From assembly GCF_013177455.1 (NCBI RefSeq), contig NZ_CP053660.1, positions 248,001-312,000 on the forward strand: DNA of 64,000 nucleotides. The letters are read 5' to 3'. Below are positions 28,317 through 36,433 of this stretch, in pieces. Under the pieces are notes generated by a model, which made no database searches, was not told the DNA's origin, and saw nothing but the letters and a program-made list of their open reading frames with translations. The stretch is from Nocardioides marmotae. Lineage in GTDB: Bacteria > Actinomycetota > Actinomycetes > Propionibacteriales > Nocardioidaceae. A program made the position numbers and the translations under genes. Each line of letters begins with the position of its first letter. Within the stretch, counting starts at the first letter, position 1.

Positions 28317-28987
28317 AGATCGCCGGCCAGAACACCATCGCCGCCCCCGTCGACAAGGTCTGGGAGGCGCTGCTGGACCCGCGGGTGCTCGTGGCCACGA
28401 TCCCCGGCTGCGAGCAGCTGCAGACCACCGGCGAGAACGCCTACGCCATGACCGTCAGCGCCGGCGTCGCCGCCATCAAGGGCACCTACAACGGCGCCTG
28501 CACCCTCTCGGACCTCCAGCAGCACGAGTCGCTGACCATGGGCCTCAAGGGCGCCGGCGCGCCGGGCACGATCGACGCCACCGTCGCGGTCCGCTTCGAG
28601 CCGCAGGGCGAGGAGACCGTGCTGTCCTACGACGCCGACGCGGTCGTCGGCGGGATGATCGGCGGCGTCGGCCAGCGGATGCTCACCAGCGTCTCGCGCC
28701 GGATGGCCGCGGAGTTCTTCGGCAACGTCGAGAAGGTCATCGCCAACGGGCTGCCCGCGGAGGCCGCGGCCGCCCCGGCTGCTCCGGCTTCCTCCGACGG
28801 GGCCGCTCCGGCCGGTGCCGCGGCCCCGGCCGCGGTGGCCGCCGACGCGACCGTCTTCGCCGCGGCCGCGGCCGCTCCGCGGGCCTCGGTCGGCGGTGAC
28901 CAGTCGTTCCTGACCGGAGTCGTCGTCGGCGGTGCGCTGGTGCTCGCCGGCGTCGTGGTCGGCGGGCTGCTGGGCCGGCGCCGGTGA
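28313..28987 (+). CDS. CoxG-like SRPBCC protein with a C-terminal membrane anchor
   Basis: A 224-residue protein. Residues 1–150 form a CoxG/SRPBCC hydrophobic-cavity domain (GQNTIAAPVDKVWEALLDPRVL, TIPGCEQL, GVAAIKGTYNG). A roughly 50-residue Ala/Pro-rich linker leads to a C-terminal transmembrane helix (FLTGVVVGGALVLAGVVVGGLLG) ending in RRR. CoxG of the aerobic CO dehydrogenase system is reported to pass menaquinone from the membrane to the enzyme. A similar role here would make the hydroxylase feed electrons to the quinone pool. It overlaps the large-subunit gene (ATGA) and the amidase gene (GTGA). Confidence 0.82.
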   Translation: MKIAGQNTIAAPVDKVWEALLDPRVLVATIPGCEQLQTTGENAYAMTVSAGVAAIKGTYNGACTLSDLQQHESLTMGLKGAGAPGTIDATVAVRFEPQGEETVLSYDADAVVGGMIGGVGQRMLTSVSRRMAAEFFGNVEKVIANGLPAEAAAAPAAPASSDGAAPAGAAAPAAVAADATVFAAAAAAPRASVGGDQSFLTGVVVGGALVLAGVVVGGLLGRRR

Positions 28988-30405
28988 TCGCGGTCCCCGC
29001 CCGGGGCTCGGGCTCGGCCGGTCTCTCGGTCGACTCGACCGCCCGGGAGATGGCCGCGGCGGTCCGCCGTCGCGACGTCTCGGCCCGCGAGCTGCTCGAC
29101 CTGCACCTCGCGCGGATCGCCGAGCGGAACCCGCAGCTCAACGCGGTCGTCTCCCTCGACGAGGAGCGCGCCCGTGCGGGTGCCGCGGCCGCCGACGAGG
29201 CGCTCGCGCGTGGCGAGGAGGTCGGCCCGCTGCACGGCCTGCCGTTCGCCTTCAAGGACACCCACGCCGTGGGCGGGTGGCGGACGACGTACGGCTCGAC
29301 GCTGCGGGCCGAGCACGTCCCCGACCGCGACGAGCTGCTCGTCGAGCGGGTGCGCGGCGCGGGTGCGGTGACGATCGGCAAGACCAACGTGCCGGAGTTC
29401 GCGGCCGGGTCGCACACGTTCAACAAGGTCTTCGGGACCACGCTGAACCCGGTCGACGCCTCGCGGTCGGCCGGCGGCTCCTCCGGCGGCGCGGCGTGCG
29501 CGCTGGCGGCCGGGATGGTGCCGCTCGCGGACGGCTCGGACATGGGTGGCTCGCTGCGCAACCCCGCGTCGTTCTGCGGCGTGGTCGGCATGCGGCCCAG
29601 CCTCGGGCGGGTGCCGGAGTGGCCGCTGTACAACCAGTGGGAGACCACCTCGGTCGGCGGGCCGATGGCCCGCAACGTCGCCGACCTGGCGCTGCTGCTC
29701 TCGGTGATGGCCGGCCCCGACGCGCGGGCGCCGCAAGCGCTGGGCGACGCGGGCTCGACCTTCGCCGACCCGCGGCCGGCCGCCCTCGGCGGGCTGCGCG
29801 TCGCGCTCAGCACCGACCTCGGCGGCGCCTTCGAGGTCGACCACGAGGTGGCCGGCGTCGTCGAGGCGACCGGCCGGGCGCTCGCCTCCGCCGGGGCCGC
29901 CGTCTCCGGCGCCCACCCCGACCTCGGCCTGGCCGAGGACACCTTCCGCACGCTGCGCGCCTGGCACTTCCAGGCCAAGTTCGGTGCGCTCCTCGCCGAG
30001 CACCCCGACGCGTTCAAGGCCTCGCTGGCCGACAACATCCGAGCGGGGGAGTCCCTCACCGGCGCCGACGTCGCCCGCGCCTACACCCAGCGCACGGCGC
30101 TCTCGGAGACGATGCGGGAGTTCTTCGGCTCCTACGACGTGCTGGTGCTGCCGGTCTCGCAGGTGCCGCCGTTCCCCGCAGACCAGGAGTTCCCCTCGGC
30201 GATCAACGGCAAGCCGATGGAGACCTACCTGGACTGGATGCGCTCGGCGTACTTCATCACCGTCACCGGCTGCCCGGCCATCTCCGTGCCCGCCGGCACC
30301 ACCCGCGACGGCCTTCCCGTCGGCGTCCAGATCGTCGCCCCCCACGGCGCCGACCTGCGCCTGCTCGAGGTCGCCCGCGCCGTCGAGGGGCTCGTCTCCC
30401 CCTGA
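28984..30405 (+). CDS. Amidase-signature hydrolase (candidate ureidomalonate or malonamate amidase)
   Basis: A 473-residue amidase-signature enzyme. The Ser-cisSer-Lys triad is complete: Lys91 in FAFKDTHAVGG, Ser166 in AGGSSGGAA and Ser190 in GSDMGGSLRNPAS, at the 75- and 24-residue spacings of the family. It hydrolyses a C–N amide bond. In this island the substrate could be ureidomalonate, as for the ureidomalonase of oxidative pyrimidine breakdown, or the malonamate left after removal of the carbamoyl group. The GTG start overlaps the CoxG stop as GTGA. It is the last gene before a repeat cluster that interrupts the operon. Confidence 0.85.
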   Translation: MIAVPARGSGSAGLSVDSTAREMAAAVRRRDVSARELLDLHLARIAERNPQLNAVVSLDEERARAGAAAADEALARGEEVGPLHGLPFAFKDTHAVGGWRTTYGSTLRAEHVPDRDELLVERVRGAGAVTIGKTNVPEFAAGSHTFNKVFGTTLNPVDASRSAGGSSGGAACALAAGMVPLADGSDMGGSLRNPASFCGVVGMRPSLGRVPEWPLYNQWETTSVGGPMARNVADLALLLSVMAGPDARAPQALGDAGSTFADPRPAALGGLRVALSTDLGGAFEVDHEVAGVVEATGRALASAGAAVSGAHPDLGLAEDTFRTLRAWHFQAKFGALLAEHPDAFKASLADNIRAGESLTGADVARAYTQRTALSETMREFFGSYDVLVLPVSQVPPFPADQEFPSAINGKPMETYLDWMRSAYFITVTGCPAISVPAGTTRDGLPVGVQIVAPHGADLRLLEVARAVEGLVSP

Positions 30406-30413
30406 CCCTCCCC

Positions 30414-30642
30414 GCTGGTTGAGCAGCGAAGGCCCCCCGCTGGTTGAGCAGCGAAGGCCCCCCGGGGCCTGAGCGTGTCGAAACCCGGTGAGGTGCGCAG
30501 GGCGGTGGGGACGGCCGCCCCCGCTGGTTGAGCAGCGAAGGCCGCCAGGCCTGAGTGTGTCGAAACCCGGTGAGGTGGGCAGGGCTCTGCGCGGGTGCGG
30601 GGGTTTCGACACGGCTCGCTGGCGCTCGCCTGCTCAACCAGC
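30414..30642. repeat. Mosaic intergenic repeat cluster A
   Basis: Three copies, the first truncated, of a unit starting GCTGGTTGAGCAGCGAAGG and ending TGTCGAAACCCGGTGAGGTG (from 30414, 30439 and 30523), then one copy of a second unit, GGGTTTCGACACGGCTCGC...CTGCTCAACCAGC (to 30642). The two unit types have complementary ends, so adjacent units can form long hairpins. It fills most of the gap between the amidase and GIY-YIG genes. The rest of that gap shows nothing recognisable. Confidence 0.85.
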
Positions 30643-30720
30643 GGGTGGATGTGGCGGGGTTCTCCACAGGGCGCGGACCGGTCAGTTCACCCGAACGCCC
30701 GGCGGGGGAGGCGTACCGCC

Positions 30721-31020
30721 ATGGCGTGGACCTACCTGCTGGAGTGCGCCGACGGCTCGTACTACGTCGGCAGCACGACCGACCTCGAGCGACGCGTGAG
30801 CGAGCACGACCTCGGCCTGGGCGCGGCGTACACCCGTCCGGGCCGTCGACGGCCGGTGCGCCTCGTGTGGTCGGCCGAGTTCAACCGGATCGACGACGCG
30901 TACTACTTCGAGAAGCAGCTGCAGGGGTGGAGCCGCGCCAAGCGGCAGGCGCTGATCGACGGGCGGCTCGACGACCTCCCTGCGCTTGCGCGGGGGCGGT
31001 GGCGCGACGCTGGTGGTTGA
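30721..31020 (+). CDS. GIY-YIG endonuclease-domain protein
   Basis: A 99-residue single-domain GIY-YIG protein of the UPF0213/YhbQ type. The paired motifs are YLLECADGSYYVGST, Arg in DLERRVSEHD, and the later FEKQLQGWSRAKRQALI with its metal-binding Glu. These small nucleases are linked to DNA processing, and their substrates are largely unknown. GGGGGAG lies upstream of the ATG. It sits between two clusters of the same intergenic repeat, and its stop codon falls inside a degenerate repeat copy, so the repeat-flanked gene may have been inserted into the catabolic island as a unit. Confidence 0.85.
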   Translation: MAWTYLLECADGSYYVGSTTDLERRVSEHDLGLGAAYTRPGRRRPVRLVWSAEFNRIDDAYYFEKQLQGWSRAKRQALIDGRLDDLPALARGRWRDAGG

Positions 31021-31038
31021 GGCCCTGCGCGGGGGCGG

Positions 31039-31395
31039 GGGTTTCGACACGGCTCGCTGGCGCTCGCCTGCTCAACCAGCGGGTGGTGGCGCGGGTCTTC
31101 CGCTGGTTGAGCAGCGAAGGCCGCCAGGCCTGAGTGTGTCGAAACCCGGTGAGGTGCGCAGGGCCACTGCCGTGGTCACGGGGTTTCGACACGGCTCGCT
31201 GGCGCTCGCCTGCTCAACCAGCGGGTGGTGGCGTGGGTCTGCTGTTGGTTGAGCAGCGAAGGCCGCCAGGCCTGAGCGTGTCGAAACCCGGTGAGGTGCG
31301 CAGGGCCCTGCGCGGGTGCGGGGGTTTCGACACGGCTCGCTGGCGCTCGCCTGCTCAACCAGCGGAGGTCGCTGGCGCTCGCCTGCTCAACCAGC
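31039..31395. repeat. Mosaic intergenic repeat cluster B
   Basis: Units alternate in orientation: reverse (31039–31080), forward (31101–31155), reverse (31180–31222), forward (31242–31296), reverse (31321–31363) and a truncated reverse copy (31369–31395). Each forward/reverse pair can fold through GCTGGTTGAGCAG/CTGCTCAACCAGC and TGTCGAAACCC/GGGTTTCGACA. The remaining bases before hyuA contain TAGGCA (near 31438), a possible -10 box. No gene is seen between 31021 and 31481. Confidence 0.85.
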
Positions 31396-31481
31396 GGGGC
31401 GGGCGTTGGCAGGATCTGACCAAGGATGGCCGATCGGTAGGCAGAGGGTGCCGTCGTGCTGAGGTGGCCCGAACCCGTTGA

Positions 31482-33563
31482 ATGTCGGTCATGACAAGGC
31501 GGATGAGGATCGGCATCGACACCGGCGGCACGTTCACCGATGTCGTGGCCTTCGACGAGGACAGCGGCACGGTGGTCACCACCAAGACGCCCAGCACGCC
31601 GGGGAACCCGGCCGACGGGTTCCTGGCGGGGATCGACAAGGTGCTGGACCTGGCCGGGGCGAGCTTCGACGACGTCGTCGCGGTCAGCCACGGCACGACG
31701 GTCGCGACCAACCAGCTCCTCGAGGGCAAGGTCGACGCGCTCGGGTTCATCACCACCGAGGGCTACGAGGCGATGCTCGAGATCGCCCGCCAGTCGGTGC
31801 CCGACGGCTACGGCAACTCCTACTTCTGGGTCAAGCCCGACCGGATCGTCCCCCGCGACCTGGTCAAGGGCGTCGGCGGCCGCCTCGACCACACCGGCGC
31901 CGAGATCCGCCCCTTCGACGAGCAGGGCGCGCGGACCGTCGCGCGCTGGTTCAAGAACCAGGGCATCGACACGCTCGGCGTGTGCTTCCTGCACGCCTAC
32001 GCCAACCCGGCGCACGAGGAGCGGATGCGGGAGATCCTCCTCGAGGAGCACCCCGACGCCGTCGTCTCGATCTCGAGTGAGGTGCTGCGCGAGTACCGCG
32101 AGTACGAGCGGTCGATGACCACCCTCGTCGACGCCGCGGTCAAGCCGAAGCTCTCGCGCTACGTCACCAACATCAAGGACCGCCTGGCCTCCCAGAGCGG
32201 CCGGACCATCCCGTTCTACGTGATGAAGTCCAACGGCGGCGTGCTCTCGGCCGACGAGGTCGTGCACCAGCCGATCACCACCGTCCTCTCCGGCCCGGCC
32301 GCCGGCGCGCTCGGCGCCGCGCTCATCGCGAAGGTCGCGGGCTTCGACAAGGTGCTGACCTCCGACGGCGGCGGTACGTCGACCGACGTCTCGGTCGTCA
32401 TCGACGGCGAGCCCACGCTGACCACCGAGGGCAGCGTCGGCGTCTACCCCTCCAAGATCCCGATGATCGACGTGGTCACCGTCGGCGCGGGCGGCGGCTC
32501 GATCGCCTGGCTCTCCCCGGAGGGCACCCTCAAGGTCGGCCCGCACAGCGCCGGCGCCGACCCGGGCCCGATCTGCTACCGCAAGGGCGGCACCGAGGTC
32601 ACCATCACCGACGCCCACGTCTTCCTCGGCCGGATCCCCCCGCACCTGCTGGGCGGCGAGATCCCGCTGGACGTCGACTCGGCGTCCGCGGCGATCCGCG
32701 AGCTCGCGGCGAAGCTGGAGATCACCCCGGAGGCGTGTGCCACCGGCATCCTGGAGATCTCCGCGTGGAACCAGGCCAACGCCCTGCGCCAGGTCACCGT
32801 CAAGCGCGGCCTCGACGTCCGCGACTTCACCCTCACCACCTTCGGCGGCTCCGGCTCGCTGCTGCTGTGCCGCCTCATGGACGTGCTCGGCGTACCGACC
32901 GTGCTGGTCCCGCCGAACCCGGGCAACGTCTCGGCCTTCGGCCTGCTCACCGTGGACGTCAAGAACGACTACGTGCAGACCCACGTCGCCCTCCACGAGG
33001 ACCTCGAGCCCGCCGCGCTGCAGCGGGAGTACGACGTCCTCACCGAGCGCGCCGCCGCGGCGCTGGCCACCGAGGGCTTCGCCCCCGAGGAGCACGTCTT
33101 CGTGCGCACCGCGGACGTCCGCTACTTCGGCCAGGCCTTCGAGGTGCGCGTCGCGGTGCCGGACGGCCCGATCAGCGAGGAGAGCCTGCGCACCGTCGCG
33201 GACCGCTTCCACGCCGAGCACCACACCCTCTACGGCTACGACTTCGCCCAGGACCCGACCCAGCAGGTCGAGGTCGTCAACCTCCGCGTCTCCGGCGTCG
33301 GCCCGATCCGCCGCCCGGAGATCCCGAAGGCCATCAGCGACCAGGCCACGCCGCAGCAGACCAGCACCCGCCCGGTGTGCTTCGACGCCGAGGCCGGGTA
33401 CGTCGACACGCCGGTCTACTGGCGCCCCGACCTGCCCGCCGGGCAGGAGCTGGTCGGCCCGGTGATCATCGAGGAGTTCGGCTCGACCGTGCCCATCCAC
33501 CCGGGCTTCACCGCCCGGGTCGACGACTACGCCAACATCGTGGTGACCAGGAGCGACGCATGA
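31482..33563 (+). CDS. hyuA: Hydantoinase A/5-oxoprolinase-type ATP-dependent subunit
   Basis: A 693-residue HyuA-family protein. The actin-like ATPase start is IGIDTGGTFTDVVAFD, then VSHGTTVATNQLLEGK. The central block is SNGGVLSADEVVHQPITTVLSGPAAGALGA with DGGGTSTDVSV, and the glycine-rich GAGGGSIAWLSPEG comes next. With HyuB it forms ATP-dependent ring-opening or carboxylating enzymes (5-oxoprolinase, N-methylhydantoinase, acetone carboxylase relatives). Its substrate is not evident; a cyclic ureide or imide would suit the island. The start is uncertain (ATG 31482, 31491 or 31503), as none has a good ribosome binding site. It overlaps hyuB as ATGA. Confidence 0.87.
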   Translation: MSVMTRRMRIGIDTGGTFTDVVAFDEDSGTVVTTKTPSTPGNPADGFLAGIDKVLDLAGASFDDVVAVSHGTTVATNQLLEGKVDALGFITTEGYEAMLEIARQSVPDGYGNSYFWVKPDRIVPRDLVKGVGGRLDHTGAEIRPFDEQGARTVARWFKNQGIDTLGVCFLHAYANPAHEERMREILLEEHPDAVVSISSEVLREYREYERSMTTLVDAAVKPKLSRYVTNIKDRLASQSGRTIPFYVMKSNGGVLSADEVVHQPITTVLSGPAAGALGAALIAKVAGFDKVLTSDGGGTSTDVSVVIDGEPTLTTEGSVGVYPSKIPMIDVVTVGAGGGSIAWLSPEGTLKVGPHSAGADPGPICYRKGGTEVTITDAHVFLGRIPPHLLGGEIPLDVDSASAAIRELAAKLEITPEACATGILEISAWNQANALRQVTVKRGLDVRDFTLTTFGGSGSLLLCRLMDVLGVPTVLVPPNPGNVSAFGLLTVDVKNDYVQTHVALHEDLEPAALQREYDVLTERAAAALATEGFAPEEHVFVRTADVRYFGQAFEVRVAVPDGPISEESLRTVADRFHAEHHTLYGYDFAQDPTQQVEVVNLRVSGVGPIRRPEIPKAISDQATPQQTSTRPVCFDAEAGYVDTPVYWRPDLPAGQELVGPVIIEEFGSTVPIHPGFTARVDDYANIVVTRSDA

Positions 33564-35542
33564 CCACCGACACCCACTCGGGCACGAGCACCTTCGCGGG
33601 CGCGCCGGACCTCGGCAGCCGCCGGGCGCCGACCCAGTTCCCCTTCGGCCCGCTGACCGAGGACTCCGGCCGCAGCGCCGACCCGGTCCTCGTCGAGATC
33701 GTCCAGGGCTCCCTGGCCGCGGTCGAGCACGAGGTCGAGACGGCCATCGCGCGCACCAGCCGCAGCCCGATGATCCGCGACGCGCACGACTTCCGCGCCG
33801 GCATCCACGACCGCCGGCTGCGCAAGCTGACCGGCCGGTCGTACTCCGCGCTGGTCCACCCCGTCGCGCGTGACTTCCCGATCGAGGAGATGCGCGAGGG
33901 CGACGTCTTCTTCCACAACGACGTCTACCTGTCCGAGGGCGGCATCGGCCACCTCCCGGACCTGTGCGTCACGGTGCCGGTCTTCGCCGGACCCGAGGGC
34001 GAGCGCCGCGTGGTGGCGTTCGTGCAGGCCTTCGGTCACCACGACGACATCGGCGGTGCCGTGCCGGGCTCCATGCCCTCGCACGCCACCAGCGTCTACG
34101 AGGAGGGCCTCGCGGTCCCGCCGATCAAGCTGTGGGACGCGGGCGTCCCGAACCGGTCGGCGCTCACGATCATGACCCGCAACTCGCGCATGCCCGAGTC
34201 GCTGGCCGCCGACCTCGACGCCGAGTGCTCGGCCTGCCTCATGGGCGCGCGCCGGCTCGGGGAGCTCTTCGACCGCTACGGCATCGAGACCGTCGAGGCC
34301 TGCTTCGACGCGATCATCGACCGCTCCACCGAGACCTACCGCCGCGAGATCCTCTCCAAGATCCCGGTCGGCACGTGGACGTGGGAGGACTACGCCGAGC
34401 ACGACGGCGTCGACGACCCGCAGCTGCACACCCAGCGGATCACCCTGACCCGCACCGCGGCCGACGACCCCGACGGCGAGCGCCTGGTGCTCGACTTCGC
34501 CGGCACGTCCCCGCAGGCCAAGGGCCCGATCAACCACTGCGGCGACTACTCCGACGGTGTCTTCCTCAAGAAGTGGCTCGCGCCGATCCTGCGCAACCTC
34601 GCCGACACCCCCGAGCGGATGGCCGAGCTCGACGTCAACGAGGGCGTCGTACCGCTCATCGAGATGCGCTTCCCCGAGAAGGGCACGCTGCTCACGCCGA
34701 TCTTCCCGGCGCCGACCAACGCCCGCACGTTCGTCATCCTGCGCCTGCTCGGCGTGCTGGCCGGCGTGATCGCGAAGGCCGTCGACGGCAAGATGCCGGC
34801 CGACCAGGAGACCATCCGGTACACCGGCGTCTACGGCGAGGACCTCGAGGGCCGCCCCTACCTCATGCGCGAGGTGCTCGGCGGCGGCTCCGGCGGCCGC
34901 TACTACGCCGACGGCGAGGACACCATCCACGTCGTCCCGGACAGCCGGAACCTCCCCACGGAGTTCACCGAGTCCCGCTTCCCGTTCATCGTCGAGTCGC
35001 TCAGCCTCGCCGTGGACTCCGGCGGCGCGGGCCAGTTCCGCGGCGGCCTGGGCTATGAGAAGCACATCCGGATGCTCAAGGACGCCCACTTCATGTCGAT
35101 CGCCGACCGGTCGATCCTCGCGTGCTGGGGCGTCAAGGGCGGCAAGGCCGGCACGCCGTTCCAGGTCGTCATCGACGCGGGCGGCCCGAACGAGCGCGAG
35201 GTCGACGCCCTTGCCGACGCCGAGGAGGTCAAGGCCGGCGAGGTCATCCGCATCCGCACCACCGGTGGTGGCGGCTGGGGCAACCCGCTCGACCGTGACC
35301 CCGAGCTCGTCGTCCGCGACGTGCGCTGGCGCAAGGTCTCCACGGAGGCCGCGCTCGCCGACTACGGCGTGGTGCTGACCGGCTCGGTCGACGACGACAC
35401 GCTGTCGTACGACGCCGAGGCGACCGCCACCGAGCGCGCCGGCCGCCCGGCCCCCGCGGTCGAGGACGCGTTCTTCGACCGCGGCCCCGGCTACGGGACG
35501 CTCGCCGGGGGCGCCGCCTCCGCCGAGGTCGACCACCTCTGA
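33560..35542 (+). CDS. hyuB: Hydantoinase B/5-oxoprolinase-type subunit
   Basis: A 660-residue HyuB-family partner of the preceding protein. Family features are SADPVLVEIVQGSLAAVEHEVETAIARTSRSPMIRD near residue 40, then FFHNDVYLSEGGIGHLPDLCVTVPVF and FGHHDDIGGAVPGSMPSHATSVYEEGL, whose His/Asp residues are the likely metal site, and a C-terminal TTGGGGWGNPLDRDPE. The C-terminus runs about 60 residues past that motif. The four-base overlap with hyuA implies equal expression as a complex. The N-terminal 40 residues are low in structure signals. Confidence 0.87.
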   Translation: MTTDTHSGTSTFAGAPDLGSRRAPTQFPFGPLTEDSGRSADPVLVEIVQGSLAAVEHEVETAIARTSRSPMIRDAHDFRAGIHDRRLRKLTGRSYSALVHPVARDFPIEEMREGDVFFHNDVYLSEGGIGHLPDLCVTVPVFAGPEGERRVVAFVQAFGHHDDIGGAVPGSMPSHATSVYEEGLAVPPIKLWDAGVPNRSALTIMTRNSRMPESLAADLDAECSACLMGARRLGELFDRYGIETVEACFDAIIDRSTETYRREILSKIPVGTWTWEDYAEHDGVDDPQLHTQRITLTRTAADDPDGERLVLDFAGTSPQAKGPINHCGDYSDGVFLKKWLAPILRNLADTPERMAELDVNEGVVPLIEMRFPEKGTLLTPIFPAPTNARTFVILRLLGVLAGVIAKAVDGKMPADQETIRYTGVYGEDLEGRPYLMREVLGGGSGGRYYADGEDTIHVVPDSRNLPTEFTESRFPFIVESLSLAVDSGGAGQFRGGLGYEKHIRMLKDAHFMSIADRSILACWGVKGGKAGTPFQVVIDAGGPNEREVDALADAEEVKAGEVIRIRTTGGGGWGNPLDRDPELVVRDVRWRKVSTEAALADYGVVLTGSVDDDTLSYDAEATATERAGRPAPAVEDAFFDRGPGYGTLAGGAASAEVDHL

Positions 35543-35562
35543 GTCGAGGAACGGAACCACCG

Positions 35563-36363
35563 ATGAACGTCGCCGTCCTCGGCGGGACCGGCAAGACCGG
35601 TCGCGCCGTGGTCGCGGCGCTGGCCCAGGTGGGCGTGTCCGCACGCCCCCTGGGCCGGTCCGCGTTCGAGGACCTGCCCGCCGCGCTCGCCGGCGCGGAC
35701 GCCGTCCACGTCATCGCGCCCAACCTCCACCCCGACGAGCCGGCGTACGTCGCCTCCGTGCTCGCGGCCGCGGCCGAGGCGAACGTGGACCGACTGACCT
35801 ACCACTCGGTCGCGTCCCCCTACGCGCCGTCGATGCCGCACCACCTCGGCAAGGCCGTCGCCGAGGACCTGGTCCGCCGCTCCGGCCTGCGCTGGACGGT
35901 GCTCCAGCCCTGCGCCTACGTGCAGAACTTCCTCCCCGCCCTCGCCGACCTGCCCGCCGAGGGCGGCGAGCTCGCCGTGCCGTACGCCGTGGACACCCCG
36001 TTCGGGCTGGTCGACCTCGACGACGTCGCCGCCGCGACGGCCGTCGTGCTGACCACGCCGGGCCACGAGGGCGCGACCTACGAGCTGGGCGGGCCCGCGC
36101 TGGTCACGGTCGCGGGCGTCGCCGGCGCCGCGGCCGAGGTGCTGGAGCGGCCGGTCCGCGCGCGGCGTACCGACCCCGACGCCTGGCGCGGCGAGGGCCT
36201 CGACGAGCGCGAGCGGGCGTGGCTGCGCTCGATGTTCGCCTACTACGACGACCACGGCCTGCCGACCGGTCCGCTGCCGCTCGCGGCGCTCCTCGCGATG
36301 GTCGGACGCGCGCCGTCCCCGGTGGCCGACGTCCTGGCCCGCGTGCTCGCTGGCACAAGTTGA
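35563..36363 (+). CDS. NmrA-like NAD(P)-binding Rossmann protein
   Basis: A 266-residue atypical short-chain dehydrogenase. The dinucleotide motif is VAVLGGTGKTGRAVV (residues 3–17). ERWTVLQP-like RWTVLQPCAYVQNFL and the DLDDVAAATAVVL block are typical of NmrA/HSCARG-type proteins. The catalytic YxxxK of classical enzymes is not evident. Such proteins may act as redox sensors or reduce small substrates. It lies 20 bases after hyuB and so is probably in the same transcript, but no role in the pathway can be assigned. Confidence 0.78.
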   Translation: MNVAVLGGTGKTGRAVVAALAQVGVSARPLGRSAFEDLPAALAGADAVHVIAPNLHPDEPAYVASVLAAAAEANVDRLTYHSVASPYAPSMPHHLGKAVAEDLVRRSGLRWTVLQPCAYVQNFLPALADLPAEGGELAVPYAVDTPFGLVDLDDVAAATAVVLTTPGHEGATYELGGPALVTVAGVAGAAAEVLERPVRARRTDPDAWRGEGLDERERAWLRSMFAYYDDHGLPTGPLPLAALLAMVGRAPSPVADVLARVLAGTS

Positions 36364-36407
36364 CATCGCTCGGGCGCGGGTTCGGTCGATCCGCACGATG
36401 AACGCGG

Positions 36408-36427
36408 GTGAGCGCGCTCACTAGGTT
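36408..36427 (+). promoter_or_regulatory. Perfect 14-bp palindrome abutting the arcC -10 box
   Basis: GTGAGCGCGCTCAC (36408–36421) is a perfect palindrome directly followed by TAGGTT (36422–36427), which lies six bases before the carbamate kinase ATG. The palindrome fills the promoter spacer, so a bound repressor would block RNA polymerase. This gives arcC and the barbiturase gene their own switch. Confidence 0.55.
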
Positions 36428-36433
36428 CGACGC

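Noticed and set aside
24425..28987. Aerobic CO dehydrogenase (CoxMSLG)
   Set aside because: Gene order and the CoxG-like protein fit, but the large subunit lacks the AYxCSFR loop and has PYRGAGRPQG instead. The flanking genes concern pyrimidines.
30414..31395. Repeat cluster as an insertion sequence or transposon
   Set aside because: No transposase gene, no terminal repeats bounding a defined unit and no target duplication were found. The units are short and mosaic.
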